Assembly: GCA_036346405.1 (NCBI GenBank)
Contig: CM070563.1
Coordinates: forward strand, 21,123,022-21,187,021
Length of the DNA stretch: 64,000 nt
From: Phyllostachys edulis
Lineage: Eukaryota; Streptophyta; Magnoliopsida; Poales; Poaceae
Direction of reading: 5' to 3'
Shown: piece by piece, positions 1 through 12,140 of the stretch
Position numbering within the stretch: the first letter of the stretch is position 1
How the letters are laid out: every line of letters begins with the position of its first letter
Notes under the pieces: model-generated
Databases searched by the model: none
What the model was told of the DNA's origin: nothing
The model's input: the letters and a program-made list of their open reading frames with translations, nothing else
Translations under genes and position numbers: made by a program

Positions 1-219
1 TTTGGTTTGCAAAATTTTAATTCTGCTTTGTAAAAGGACTGTTATAAAATCTTGGAGGTTGAACTTTTTGTATATCCTTTGTTGTTTTGAAATGTTGATA
101 GCAAAATTTATACAATCCAATAGTGTTAATTATGCGTTGATCACTGTTTGATGGATTTTAATTAACGCTAATTACAGATTACTGTTGTTTAGTTTAAGTT
201 AATTACGCGGGTTCTCACA
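1..219 (+). repeat. 3' end of a long LTR, same family as the solo LTRs at 6.4-10.2 kb and 43.2-46.9 kb
   Basis: The segment ends with CGCGGGTTCTCACA, identical to the reverse complement of the left end of the element at 6,366, and close to the CTCGGGATCTCACA end at 46,859. The AT-rich sequence before it (GATTACTGTTGTTTAG) also matches the 6.4-kb copy in inverted orientation. The element runs off the left edge of the window. The base after CA is not a methionine-tRNA primer site, so this is a 3' LTR or a solo LTR and not a 5' LTR. The flank AACGA would be its TSD, but the other side is outside the window. Confidence 0.8.
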
Positions 220-229
220 AACGACACTA

Positions 230-2290
230 GGAAGGCTTGGCAGTCATGGTGTGGCTCGGAGGAACAAGACAAGAAGCGGATACGCACACCATTGCTGTAG
301 CCTTCCACAAGGAATTTGACATAAGAAGCGATGACATATCGCTCAGGCGCCACTATCCGGAGCACTACTTGATCAACCTTGCCTGAAGAAGCCAGTGGGA
401 GTCGGCCTCGGTAGTTCGTCACTTTTTCTACCAGGGATTGGGGATACATGGACATCCCTGGCAATCGTTGTGGCATGCTTTCAGAGCCTCCCTGTTCTTT
501 AGGGTACAACTCTGCTTGGAAGGTATCCCAGCCCATGCTTGGTGTTCAGATGCAGCCGACAAAGTCATTGGAGTGAAATATGTGCTGCAATGCATTCAAG
601 ATGCTCCTCCAGACATGAAGACACTTGGACACTCGACTTGTGGGCTTGGACCGCAAACCCTAGTTCCATTGCAAAGGTGACTTGGCTTACCCTAACCGTC
701 CGATCCCCCGTTGTCACGGGACTGGATGTCGAAGTCATAGACAATAGGCCATCGGCTTGGAAACGGGGGCTAACTTTCCGTGTGTTGATCCACCTCGACT
801 GCACTGAGGACTACACAATGGCCCCGATGCCAGACGCAACCCCGATAGTACCTTTCAAACCACTCATCTGAGGAATGCCTTGGAAGCTCGGCGTGGTGGA
901 TGAAACGCCGATTGAAGGAATGGCAGAGCACATCCCCAACGTTGTGGTTCACCACCAGAGCCTCTACCAAGATGACACAAGCATGGGGGACTAACAGTCA
1001 AAACAAGAAGCCGTTCAAGAAGGCCGCTCCTACGAGGGAGGATTGATGATGATGACCATGACGACAGGAAGGGAACCCACCAAGAAGACACCCGGCGCCT
1101 GGTGGCACAAAGACACCCTCAATGGTGGCAGACCGATGATGATCATCACAAGAATCACCTACAACGCCGACACACCAACAACGACGATGACAGGGAGGGC
1201 GACTGGGACCGTGACATCTCAGAGAGGCGCCAGACCCCATAGTGCAACAAGATATATTCTGAGCACACTTCGCGTCACGACGAGATTGCTCGCTGCTCCA
1301 GTGGCGTCACCAAGGTAGATAGAGGGCAAATGAATCAACGACGCAGAATTCACAGGACACTCAAGTCATGGAACTGTGACTAACTTCGAAGGAGCAAGTG
1401 GATAGAAAGCTTCAAGAGCTATTGCCACGTACACCAAGGCCCTGAGAGAGGAGCTCCACACCCTCCTCAGCGCTAGGCTGCAGTCGGCTGACGGGAAGCC
1501 AAATGGCGATCAAACGATGATTCAAGCGTGCAGCGATTGGCTCTCAAAGGCCGAGCATTTTGTCCAGCGGGAAACTTCAAACAAATCGAGCTTGCAACTG
1601 GCGCCTCGATCACCTCTAAGTCTTTTCTCGTCGGTTGACTGGTTCCTCAACCAAGTTTGGTAGAGAGGAGAGTCCAGCAGCTAGTTCAGTCATGGAAAAC
1701 TAGGAGCACCGCAGATGCCCACACCATCAAGCCAAAGGCGCCCCTTTTGCTAGAGCTAGAAGCTTCAGACGTGGCAAGCACCGACGAGCACACTGGAGAA
1801 GGCGAACCCCGCATCGAGATGAGTCTCCAACAGTGCCACGAGTATTAGTACGGGGAAACAAAGGAGACAAATAATCAAGAGTATCAGGTGATCTCCACCG
1901 CCTTCGACATCGTCCAGGCTCAACCCCAGGAGGATAGGGAAGTGCACCATCTGCCATCACCGACTCAACCTCCACTGTCTGTAGAGGATGAAAATGATGT
2001 GAACCTGCCCTTAGTCCAAGCATCACAGGCATAGGCCCTTTGTCCCTCAAGCCAAGCAACACCAGTGCAGGCACCGATGACAGTCGACGAGAGTGATGGC
2101 GCCCTGGACGAGGTGATGAATTTGTTCGTCACGCCGATGCTGCCACTCGTACCATCTCCGCCACCCAGAACTAGCACACCCGTGGCCGCCACTGCCAGCT
2201 TTAATGTTCAGCGCAGTGCAAGGTTGGTATCAAAGATGCAACCCACTACTTCCATCACGCAGAGGGCACAACAGATCCTCAACAGATCTA
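230..2290 (+). pseudogene. LINE ORF1-like remnant (DUF4283-type, decayed)
   Basis: Reading the plus strand in shifting frames gives pieces typical of the nucleic-acid-binding ORF1 of grass L1-type elements: a stretch resembling HYPEHYLINLA near 340, EGIPAHAWCSDAADKVIG near 520-560, LDLWAWTANPS near 630-660, and FRVLIHLDCTEDYT near 775-820. A terminal RSARLVSKMQPTTSITQRA motif lies at about 2,210-2,270. Stops and frameshifts interrupt every frame, so it is not functional. It runs directly into reverse transcriptase sequence, as expected of a LINE, but with the endonuclease missing. Assignment to DUF4283 is from family knowledge of these motifs and was not tested by a profile search. Confidence 0.6.
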
Positions 2291-2294
2291 ACTG

Positions 2295-3895
2295 GATTGC
2301 AGCTCCTCTTGAATGGTGTACTTGGTACACCTATTAGGCATGAGAGAGGACTGAGACAAGGGGACCCCCTCTCCCCGCTACTCTTCATTCTGGCCATTGA
2401 CCCTCTCCAACGACTGCTTGACCTCGCAACGGAACAGGGTGCCCTGAAAAAGTTGAGATGTCAGGCCACAAAAATTCGAACATCCCTCTACGCTGACGAT
2501 GCGGCCATTTTCGTGACGCCAGTCAAAGCGAACATCGACTCCTTATCAACAATTCTATGCAACTTTGGGGAGGTCACTAGCCTATACACAAACATTCAGA
2601 AAAGCTCGATACTTCAAATTCGATGTGAAAACATCGATCTGCAACACGTACTACAAAAATTCCAGGCAGCACAAACAACCTTCCCGACGAGATATCTAGG
2701 ATTGCCTCTATCTCTCAAAAAGTTGCGAAGCGCAGACCTCCAGTATATATTGGACAAAGAAGCGACAAAATTAGTGCTTTGGAAAGGGAAAATGCTATCC
2801 CCAGCCAGAAGAGCAACTTTAGTTAAATCCGTTCTTACTTCTTAGGCGGTCTACTCTTTGACCTCGCTTAGGATTCCTAAAGTTTTTTTTTTGAAAAGAT
2901 TGGACATGAAGAGGAGGACGTTCCTGTGGTCAGGAACATAATCGACTTCGGGAGGCTATTGTAAAGTGAATTGGGAGCAGGTGTGTTGCCCCAAGAGTCA
3001 CGAGGGCCTTAGAATTCTAAACCTCAACAACTTTGCCAGGGCTCTGAGACTGCGCTGGCTATGGTCCCAGTGATCAACCCCAGAAAAAACTTGGGCAGGT
3101 TTGGACATCCCCTGTGACAAGGCAGACTACACCTTATTCTATGCTTGCAGTTGTATTATGGTGGGAAACAGGCTTACAATAAATTTCTGGGAAGCACCGT
3201 GGTTACAGGTAAAGTCCCCCCGTGAGATCGCTCCCTCAATTTATGACATATCAAAACACAAAAGTAAGTCGGTCTGTACAGCGCTGTAGCATAGCGCATG
3301 GATACGCGATATCGACCTGCACGCAACCCTGACGACAAATCACTTACATGAGTTTGTCACCATCTGGGAGAATTTGCGTGGGGTAGTCCTAGACCCGGCA
3401 GCTTAGGATTAGATCACCTGGAAGTTCACTGTGGACGGGAACTACATGGCGACGACGGCCTACAAGGCTGAACGAGCTGGTTCCATTCACACAAATTTCT
3501 AGGCACTCATTTGGAAAGCATGGGCGCCACAAAAAATGTAAGCATTTCGAATGGCTAGCAATTCAAAACAGATTGTGGACCTCAGATCGCCTTCAATGCT
3601 GTGGATGGCCAAACCACGGCTTGTGCACCTTGTGTCGGCATCATCTTGAAACCATGAGACATCTACTCACCAGCTGTAGGTACTCACTCGAGGTGTGGTG
3701 TGATTTGTTCCCTATCGGTACTAATCCTAGTAACCTGGGAACTATGGAAAGAGAGAAACACGAGAGTTTTCAATAACTTCAGCGCATCGGCACAGACGCT
3801 CCTAGCGAAAATAAAAGAGGAAACACACATATGGTGTTTGGCGGGAGCGACGCACCTTGCGTCCATCACACTGGGAGATTAGGGTATCTGTTCCT
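2295..3895 (+). pseudogene. LINE (L1-type) reverse transcriptase and C-terminal domain, internally deleted
   Basis: A 213-codon open segment (2,204-2,845) contains the RT block RGLRQGDPLSPLLF and the catalytic YADD box (2,489-2,500), followed by the conserved LGLPLSLKKLR region. Further downstream, in broken frames, come GNRLTINFWEAPWL (about 3,160) and a Cys/His segment (about 3,575-3,700) typical of the zf-RVT domain at the C-terminus of plant LINEs. The RT lacks its N-terminal third and the whole endonuclease domain: ORF1 tail sequence switches to the middle of RT at about 2,290-2,300. No poly-A tail is obvious after 3,900. It is a dead, truncated copy. Confidence 0.85.
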
Positions 3896-4009
3896 TGGGT
3901 GCGGTCGGTAAAACCGGACTCCATTTTTTTGTTTCGGTTCTTACCTTTTTATCTTGCTTCTTGGTCTTAGTTTTTGCTTGAGCATCCTGAAGGGATACGG
4001 GTAGGCTAC

Positions 4010-5338
4010 ACTAGTTGGCAATCAAAAATTCCACCATGTAAACCAGAATGCCATGCAAGCAAGAGATTATAGATCGTTACCAGCAGACGCGCAATGCAGC
4101 AGAAGAAGAGTTGGAGTAGCCTGATCCAACGTAGAGTGCGTCGATGAAGTGGTCGTAGTCGATCGTTCAGTGTAGTTGATCGTTCAACGTAGTCGATCAT
4201 CTCCTCCAGCAATCAATATCATTCCTAGCAAAGTCGTGGATCGTCCTTGAGCGCAGCAGCAACCGCATCATTGCTTCTACAGTATCCACACGTCCAGGGA
4301 TAGAACACCGCACGCTGGTGTGCTAGCACCAACTCGCACGGCAGGGATCTCTCGAGAATATGGCGACTAGAGTTTCAGTGGAGCAACTCACGTCATCTCG
4401 TACACCTCCCAACAGCCTCATGCATCTCCTCATATAGAGCCCATGACGGATCCTATCTGAACACGTTTATTCCAACTCGTTATGTGTATGACCCGTTAGG
4501 TTCATGTGTAATCGGTTGTGACTTGGAAACCCTTTTCAACTACGAGTCGTTAGCGGTTCCTAGCAGGACATAACGATTTTCGAATACACATAAATTATAT
4601 CGGACGGACTTTAATGCAATATGATCTACAACCAAGTCCTTATCACTAACTTCTAGCTCGTATCTCTATACGACCAACTCATATTTGGTCTCGACCAGTT
4701 CGTAACTCCTTACGACCAGGTTTCGACCACTTAGCGATTATGTTCGATCAGTCTACGACCAGCTCGTATCTACATACGACTAGTCCGTATCTGATCGAAC
4801 GGAATGACCTTTTCGTGTATTCTCTCTTTGCCTCATGATATCTGGTTGAACTCTAGGTGAGATTATGGGATACATGAACTGTTCAATACTTTCTCGATCA
4901 AGTGACGGATAACTTCATGTGGTCGACTCTTCGACTACTAGTGGCATAGCCATGTACTTTCTTTATCTGACCACATCGAGGAGCCCAGAGATATCTCTCC
5001 TGTTATATTAGGAGGGGTAAATCCCATATCCGACCAGTCACATTCCTCCGCATGTTTCATAGCATACCCGAAAGCTACCTTTATAACTACCCGGTTATGG
5101 AGTAGCGTTTGGCAACCCCTAAGTGTACTATTACACATGTAGGAAACCATGCTAATCTTAGGTCTAAGAATTATACATCATCTTTGCTTGAGACCAACTG
5201 ATGACACATAAAATTATAACAATCTCAATAGTGTCTTAAGGTGGGTCAATCCAACACCATGTTCAATAACATTTATTTAATAACTCATAAACATAGACGT
5301 GATACAATCATCTCTATAATTACCTCTAGGGCATATCA
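4010..5338 (-). repeat. Copia LTR remnant, BARE/Angela-like
   Basis: Read on the minus strand it begins TGATATGCCCTAGAGG at 5,338, the characteristic start of BARE-1/RIRE1/Angela-type copia LTRs in grasses. It continues with the family's order of features: a segment about a site that must be joined to neighbours, then wording-like blocks such as GAGATATCTCTGGGC near 4,985. A TATA-like CTCTATATGAGG lies on the minus strand near 4,430-4,441. Three loosely repeated units built on CGTAT..TACGAC occur at 4,660-4,790. No primer-binding site or coding sequence flanks either side, so this is a solo or truncated LTR. The low-coordinate boundary is not defined and is placed at the end of LINE-like sequence. 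Confidence 0.55.
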
Positions 5339-5633
5339 CCGCCCCCATCCTACCCAGCTTAGTTAAATCTCGGTAGGCATCCTGCCTACTAGAATTAAAA
5401 AAAAAATCAGATGCTCTTAATATATAGTACTAGGATATTCACTGAGTCCCTGTGCACGACCGTATTTATATGGCCGGGTCCCTCACTGATAACTCATTGT
5501 GCATGTCGCACAGGTGCCTGGCCACTACTCCAATTAATTCAAATTTCCGAACTGATTGCACATGTACGCGAATCTAAACATGACGAGTTAATTAATGTGG
5601 AACTGCTTATGAGCTCTAGCTAGGCCTCAATCC
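5339..5633. other. Unassigned spacer
   Basis: No coding potential, terminal repeats or recognisable element were seen. It contains a short A-run at about 5,398-5,406. Confidence 0.5.
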
Positions 5634-5636
5634 TTA

Positions 5637-6097
5637 GAGCATCTACAATAGTTTGTTTCTTAGCTTATTACTAAGAGAAGAGAGAGTACTTAATCTAATA
5701 AAAAGAAACAAGTCTTCCAATGGATTGTTTCTTGAGCTTGTATCTAAGACTTTAATTGCTATAAGTGTGCATAATTCTTGATGATCAATAATGAAGTACA
5801 ACTTTGTGGCCTACATGTGTTAGCTCATTTATCATATCAATAATGAAGTCGGGCTGCACAAATGATCTAATGTATATTTTGCTTTAAGACAGTGGGATCC
5901 ACAAAACGCGTTTTTAGGTAACAAGTAAGTCTCAATACAGTATTTAGTTGTTTATTGTGTTTTGGTATTAATAATTTGCTAGTTTCTTCATCTAGAAACA
6001 ACATCACCTTCTCTCCTCACATTCTCTCCTCCATATCATCTAAATGTTGATGTGGCAACCTCTTAGTAACAACTGACGTGGACTGTTGTAGATGCTC
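5637..6097. mobile_element. 461-bp MITE, probably PIF/Harbinger-related, TSD TTA
   Basis: The left end is GAGCATCTACAATAG and the right end CTGTTGTAGATGCTC, giving 15-bp terminal inverted repeats with one mismatch. Both sides carry TTA (5,634-5,636 and 6,098-6,100). A 3-bp TTA/TAA duplication is typical of PIF/Harbinger elements; the TIR is like the common grass GAGCATCTCCAACAG repeats. There is no coding capacity. Confidence 0.8.
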
Positions 6098-6100
6098 TTA

Positions 6101-6360
6101 GTGAGTGGTCGTATATGTCAGATCTAAATTCTAATCCCAAAGAGTTGGGATTGCCCAACTACAGGGTGGATGATATGGATTAGACTATTTTGCCCTCGTC
6201 TCGATCAACATGATCCCATCAGGATTAGGTTATCACTACAGAGATAATTTTTTTTTTCTGTGGCCACCGTCTGCCAAACCCAAACACATGTTCTCACCAA
6301 TTTTCAGAAGAAAACTACATGCCATAGAATCCAGCGGCGTAGGCAGCAATCAGTACGTGG
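6101..6360. other. Unassigned spacer
   Basis: Non-coding. It contains CACTACAGAGATAA at 6,234, which looks superficially like a CACTA transposon end but has no supporting subterminal repeats. Confidence 0.4.
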
Positions 6361-6365
6361 TTGGG

Positions 6366-9300
6366 TGTGAGAACCCGCGTAATTAATCTAATCTAAACAA
6401 CAGTAATCGGTAATTAATGTCTAATAAAAATCCGTCAATCGTTAATCAGCTCATAATCTCAACTTCTTTAAACACGTAATTATCACAAATGCCAATATGA
6501 ATCAAGGTAAGATCAGTGCATCGATATCATTATCATCATAATCATTACATCATCATCATCATCATTAGCATCATCTCAATAAATCCATTATTATATAAGT
6601 AATATATTGCAAACATGATACTTGTTACAAAAAATTATTTTACACTAGCTTGCATTGTTTTGGTAACAATTTATTAATTTACAATCCATTCAGATCATTC
6701 ATGTAGCAGTAGTCATTTGCCATCCTTGTCTCCTCGTCCTTTTAGTGCCAGTCTATAGAACCATCTTGCGATCCATTTTCCTCGCTCATTAGAAAAATCA
6801 GAAAAGTGGTTAGCAAGTTTAGTTGAAAGCAGTAGTTGTGAGTAGTAGAATATAGGAAGTTGCCGTCAGTATACCCGAAGTTCAGTAGGCCTTCCATACC
6901 AACCTAGGCCAGCCGGTTCCTTAATCACCAAAATACCCTGATCAACCGAAGTTAATTGGCTCTTGATGATTAAGTCGTCCAATGCCAACCTAAGCTAGTA
7001 GGCACCCGTTACTTCTGGGGTTTTCATCATTCGGTGTCATGAAAGCCAACACCCACCGTATTTCTTTTACCTCAACCATATTAGAATCCAACAATGCATT
7101 CCCATTCATTTCCGCCCTCTGTTCAAAGCATCATCGGGCAACCGAATCCAACACCCACAATATATTTCCGATCAATTGGAAAGCCCACATTGGTAGCCAC
7201 ATAACCATTTATACCAAGTATTTAGCTCATGTGCATCACAGAAGGGAGCAGCCAAGAATAGGAAGTAATAGAATTAAGGTAAATAGGGTTATGGTCAATA
7301 GGAATAGGAAGACCGTAAAAACGAAAATTACCACAACTGAGGATGAGATCAACCTCAGCCAATGATAAGACCAATCACAGCACCATCCCAATCCCCATTC
7401 TTAGCACCTTGGCCACAAGAGAAGGGGAGCAGCCAGGAACATCCCCCAGCACAGCCAAAGCCCACAGCCAATATCAAGCCTCTCTGGTGGAGAAGGGGAG
7501 GCATAAGGGGAAGGAGAAGGGGAAAAGGGCAAGGAGAGCACCGGTGGCAACGACCATCACAGCCGACGCTACCATCCTAACCCCAACTGGAACCAGCAAG
7601 GTAGCCCTCTCCCCCAATCCATCAACATTTCACCCAATCAGTCATTCATATTCTAAGCAATCTAATCCATGCATCAATCACATCTGCACATCCCTAAGCC
7701 ATAGTCCTTAGCATCACAGAGCAAGAGGAGGTAGTCAAGGGGATAAGGATCAGAGACAGGGGGGGGGGGCGGTGTGATACCTCAGGGTAAGTATAGCCGA
7801 ATCACCACCACCACCATCATCATTTCCCTCATGCATAAGCATTTAGCATCCAAACCACCATCATACATGCGCGTCAACCAAACATCTGTTAGCATCAGTA
7901 AGAAATTAAATCAACCAATTCATGAAAAATCAAATTAACCAGAAGAGAGTAGCGGGCTAGGAGGCACGGGGCCCGAGGCGGCGCGTAGAGGCGGGTCGAG
8001 TGCCGGCACTGGCCCCAGGCCGCGCTGTGCTGGACACCGAGAGAGGAGGCTGCACAGAGGTGGCGACGGCGCCATGCCGTGCCAGGGCAACTGGTCGGGA
8101 GAGAAGGCGCTGGGGAGAGGGAGATGCAGGGCCGAATGACGGTGGAGAGGCCGTGGAGGAACCGTGGGGCGACAAGGCACCAAAGTGATCAAGCGATGGC
8201 GCCCGTGAGCCGCGCGGCGGCCAGGAGGCGGCGCCAGTGGGGCGGCCGAGAATGGAGAGGAGGAGAGAGAGAGGTGTGAGAGAGAGAGATTGAGGAGGGG
8301 TATGACCTGTTGGAGGAAAAAGAAAGAAAGGAAGAGGGGTATATTAGGAAAAATGGGAATAGGGTTAGGTTTTGGATAGAAATAAGAATGTGAGTGCTAA
8401 TTTTTGAATGTGTTTAGATTAGACCAATAATCTTGACTCGCTAACAATCGTTTAGCTAAATTAGATTAATTAAATTCATTAACTCTGCGTTTGTTTAGAG
8501 AGTTGAAGTTGTGCTTTCGCGCTTTACTAAAATCAAATAGAGGTAAATGCGCAAATAAAACTTCTTAGACTTACTAAAATGCGTTTTTGTGTAATTTTTC
8601 TCGTAGCTCATTAGATCATGTGTATCATCGATACTAACTCTAAAACGGGTATGCTGGGGCGACAGTAGCGGGGAGTGCTAACGTGACGATAGTCGAAAAG
8701 GGTTTGTTAACAAAAATCCACTAATGAAAAGCATCATTTAACTAATATACATTTAGTAGCACCAAAATGTCACTAAGTATTTACTTTACTATTTATTATC
8801 CGTTCGTCAGATATTTGCGTGAGCATTTGTTTATTGGCAAAGAGTAGTTGAATCGAATTTTATCGACAGTAATCCTTTCTACTCATTTGAAGGCAAGCTA
8901 CTCCCTTGTTCATTAATATAGCTATATTAAATGTAAACAGTACTTTATGCTATTGTATATGTATTGCATCAAAACTATTTCTCAAAACTCAAATCAAATA
9001 AATGAGTCAAAGAGGAAAAAGATGAAAAAGATGTTAGAGATGAAAAGAGTTGAGAAATGAGAAATGAAAGAAAAGCAGAGTAATATTACGGTTGGTAAAG
9101 GGGGCCCGTGGTCAGGATGAAAGAGGGAAAGAGGTGGGACCCCTTTACATATGATTATAATATAAGGACAAACAAAACTCTTACTCGGTCAGAGGCCGTA
9201 TCTTAAGTGCCAACCATTTTCCTGTTTTCGATAGGCAGAAAATGCTACCATGTTACGTAATTATGCTCTCCACACCGGGTATGTATTATGTGTGAGTGTA

Positions 9301-10198
9301 GTGTAAGAAGAGGTGCTATATCACTATGTGGAGTGTTGGGTGCAGAGAGGATGAACTGGCCCAACAAACATAACCCGAACTCGGTGGTGGCCAGGTCAGC
9401 ACCGACGGAAAGTAATGGGTGGAGAAATTAATCACGTAACTGAAAAACGTTATGTATTCTGAGCTCGAAATCGCATCAAAGGAAATACGGTGTACCTAGC
9501 ATAAAGAGTTCGGAATAGCTATGGGTAAAGTGGTACAAGCCTGCGCAGTGCTATACAAAATCATGAATTCATGCCAGTCTCCTGGATTGGAGTCTACGGG
9601 AACCGCTAAGGGTTTTTCTTCTCTCCGAGTAATCAAGTAGTCTTTTCAGAATTAAAATTTGTAACCTAAGTTTTAAGGTTTATTTTCAGAGTAAGAGAAG
9701 AGGTAAGAACGTTGCTAAGGACGAAATGTTAGAGTCATCAATTGTATTTTAGCTACTAATGCTTGCTGAGTACACTATAGTACTCACTCTTGCTATCATT
9801 CCCTTGCTTAGATCCTGATCCAACCGGGAGTTATCCCGAGTGGGATGAGGAAATTTTTGCAGGTTTCGAAAAGGCCGCAGGTGACGGGGGCGTTGGGTGC
9901 GAGAAGCAGGGCGAGATGATCACCCCTTTTGACTCGTGGGGCGAGGAGACTACCGGAGGAACCTAGCAGGAAATAGCGGAAAGTGTCTTTTCATGTTTGT
10001 AATTAAATTATTGTATTTAAAGCCTTAGATCTGTGTGGCAACTGTTGTAATAAAGAGCAGTTTCTATTTTATTGTTCTGCTGTGTTACCTCTGATAAATG
10101 GTTTACTATTTGTTGGAGTAGTGTTCTACTGGACAAACGAATAGTAATCCGTATGTTTAAGTGTGATTACCTTCTGAATAATAATACGGGGCGTCGCA
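6366..10198 (-). mobile_element. Complete solo LTR (3,833 bp), long-LTR gypsy family, TSD TTGGG
   Basis: In minus orientation the unit starts TGCGACGCCCCG and ends CGCGGGTTCTCACA, so it has the canonical TG...CA ends. It is flanked by a perfect 5-bp TSD, TTGGG, at 6,361-6,365 and 10,199-10,203. Much of its length matches the element at 43,195-46,859 in inverted orientation; for example the end around 10,080-10,195 matches 43,200-43,320. Inside there is no gag-pol, primer site or second LTR; a GC-rich stretch (7,930-8,280), a G-run (7,760-7,770) and a CAT-repeat stretch (6,540-6,565) are present. Short open frames within it are not supported as genes. Such 3-4 kb LTRs are typical of the Tekay/Del chromovirus group; that lineage call is inference. 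Confidence 0.88.
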
Positions 10199-10203
10199 TT
10201 GGG

Positions 10204-10849
10204 CGAATTTCCAACCTCTTCGTGCATAAGCCTTTGAGTCGGGGTCAAATAATGGCGAATACCTATGACAATCGGCACAGCGAGCTTCTATGTTAGTCCA
10301 CTGTCCCAAGAATTTCGTGCTTTCACAGTTCTGTGATGAGACTGTTTCTCTCTTCAACGGCCAAAGGCTTTTAGCCTCCACGAAAATCAGCAAAAGTCGA
10401 ATCATTTGTCAGTTGGCCTCTACGCGCGTGCGGCTCAATTTTTGATCGCTTGACCCGTCAAGGACCAGACGACGCGCGTGTCGCCGCGTCCAAATCGAAT
10501 CGTCTGGTCCATTTATAGCGTGGAGTGGACTACCTAACGTAGCTTCTGTACGTGCGGTACCATCCATACCATGTAGCACGGTCCACCCTCCAGCGTGATG
10601 CACGCATGTACGTCGGAGTTCTATGTAAACGTTATAATACTACGTACTGGTAGTCTAGTACATGATTGTACACAATTACACACACACACACAAAGATGCC
10701 GGAGAGGTGATCACATGCCTCCTGAAGAACTATGGTCAGCGTTTGTTACATCTCCGAAGATACGGCCACCCACTGAGCGAGGAGGGTCACCTTAGCTCCT
10801 TTCCTTCGGTCCCGGGGCTGGAAGAAAGGCACAGATCAAGACCGTCTCT
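10204..10849. other. Low-copy-looking spacer with CA microsatellite
   Basis: No gene or terminal repeats were recognised. A (CA)n microsatellite lies at 10,678-10,692. CGCGCGTG-type words occur around 10,425-10,480. It lies between two independent insertions (the solo LTR and the hAT element) and may be remnant host sequence. Confidence 0.4.
10678..10692. repeat. (CA)n microsatellite
   Basis: Uninterrupted CA dinucleotide run. Confidence 0.95.
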
Positions 10850-10857
10850 GAACAAAC

Positions 10858-12132
10858 TAGGGTAGAAAAAAAGCCTGAAACTTTCTTGGCTTGACTTGAA
10901 CTCGTGTCAGCCGACTTAGCATTTCTGCTCGTTAAGTTAACGAGCTGAATTTGAGCCAGCTCGCGAACAACTTATTTAGCTCGGTTAAATTAGAGCCCAA
11001 CCCAACAAGCCAACAAGTGCTTCCGGCTGGCTCTAGGCCCAGCCTAGCCCAACTAGAACCCGTCGGATTTATCCAAAAGCAGGTGCAAGCGGCTAGGCCC
11101 AGCCGCAACGCAACCAGCCAACCAACCCACCCGCGGGTGCAACCCTATCCACAGCGCCACGCCGCCACCGCTCGCTTGTTCGCCTGGCTGGCCTAGGCCT
11201 CCCACCTCCACCTCCCGCTTCGGGCTCCACCTGGTTCACTAGCATGCTCAGAACTTGACCTGTTTCTACAGAGACATGTTTAGATAACTAATGGAAATAA
11301 ATTCTTTTGGTAACAACTAACAATTCTCTATACTATAGATAGATAGATAGATAGATAGTATTCTCTAGTGATCCAATTACATGAAGCCTTTATCTTGCAA
11401 CAATCTATTAATATTTCTGGAAGCCTACTGGATCCTATGGATAAGTCATTTGATTGGTATCGATAAGTTCGTTGATATTATATCTAACTCAATTAATATT
11501 TTCCTTTACAAGAAGACGACGACAAGGGTGATGTTTGGTAGAGGTCAAGTTGACAAGAACATATTTTGTTTGGTGGCAATGGCTGCATTCAAAAAGACTC
11601 AAGATCTTTTGTTTCATGTTTTTACTAGCTCTTCGTGAACTATCATGCTAGTTGGTGGATTAGATGTTAGCAACTTTCAACCGGTTGCATGTTTTGCACA
11701 TAAAAGGGATTGTCTAATGTGCACCATGAAATCTTTTAAATGATATTATGGACTTTTGGTTGACTGGTTGTGGACTTGTGGTTGTGAACCTGTGAAGTTG
11801 TGATCTTGTGGAGTATTGAATCTTGAACTCTTTTGATTGTGGTGAAATAGAGATACATGCCGCTACCTAAATTTAAGCATAATTAACTAGTTATTGTTAT
11901 TGTTTGGATGCAATTGAGTTTAGATACAAATTATGAATTCATTTTCATGTCGTACACTAGTATATATTAACACTAGTGCAATTGTTAATAACGAGCCTAA
12001 TAAGCCAGCTCTAGCCGTTTGACTGAGCCGAACTGGCTATCCTGCTTGTTTGCTTCGAGCTGAGCCGAGCCAAGCTATGTTTCTTAACGAGCTTGACCAA
12101 GTTGAGCCGGGCCAATCCATTATCCACCCCTA
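10858..12132. mobile_element. Non-autonomous hAT element (1,275 bp)
   Basis: The element starts TAGGGTAG and ends CCACCCCTA, matching the common hAT TAGGGGTGG-type terminus imperfectly. The 8-bp flanks are GAACAAAC (10,850-10,857) and GAACAAAT (12,133-12,140), a TSD with one mismatch, as expected for hAT. Subterminal regions are rich in GAGCT/CGAGC words in both orientations (10,925-11,050 and 11,990-12,115), another habit of these elements. A GATA microsatellite sits at 11,335-11,358. No transposase is present. Confidence 0.75.
11335..11358. repeat. (GATA)n microsatellite
   Basis: Six uninterrupted GATA units inside the hAT element. Confidence 0.95.
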
Positions 12133-12140
12133 GAACAAAT

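Noticed and set aside
6234..6260. CACTACAGAGATAA as the missing 5' end of the CACTA element ending at 34,081
   Set aside because: It lacks the subterminal ACCAACGC repeats, its 3-bp flank (TAT) does not match the right flank (AGG), and its left flank is not copia pol, which adjoins the right end.
1..10198. The inverted LTR ends at 1-219 and 6,366 as terminal inverted repeats of one 6-10 kb DNA transposon
   Set aside because: The 6,366-10,198 copy has its own TG...CA ends and TSD, and the left piece is simply another LTR copy in opposite orientation.
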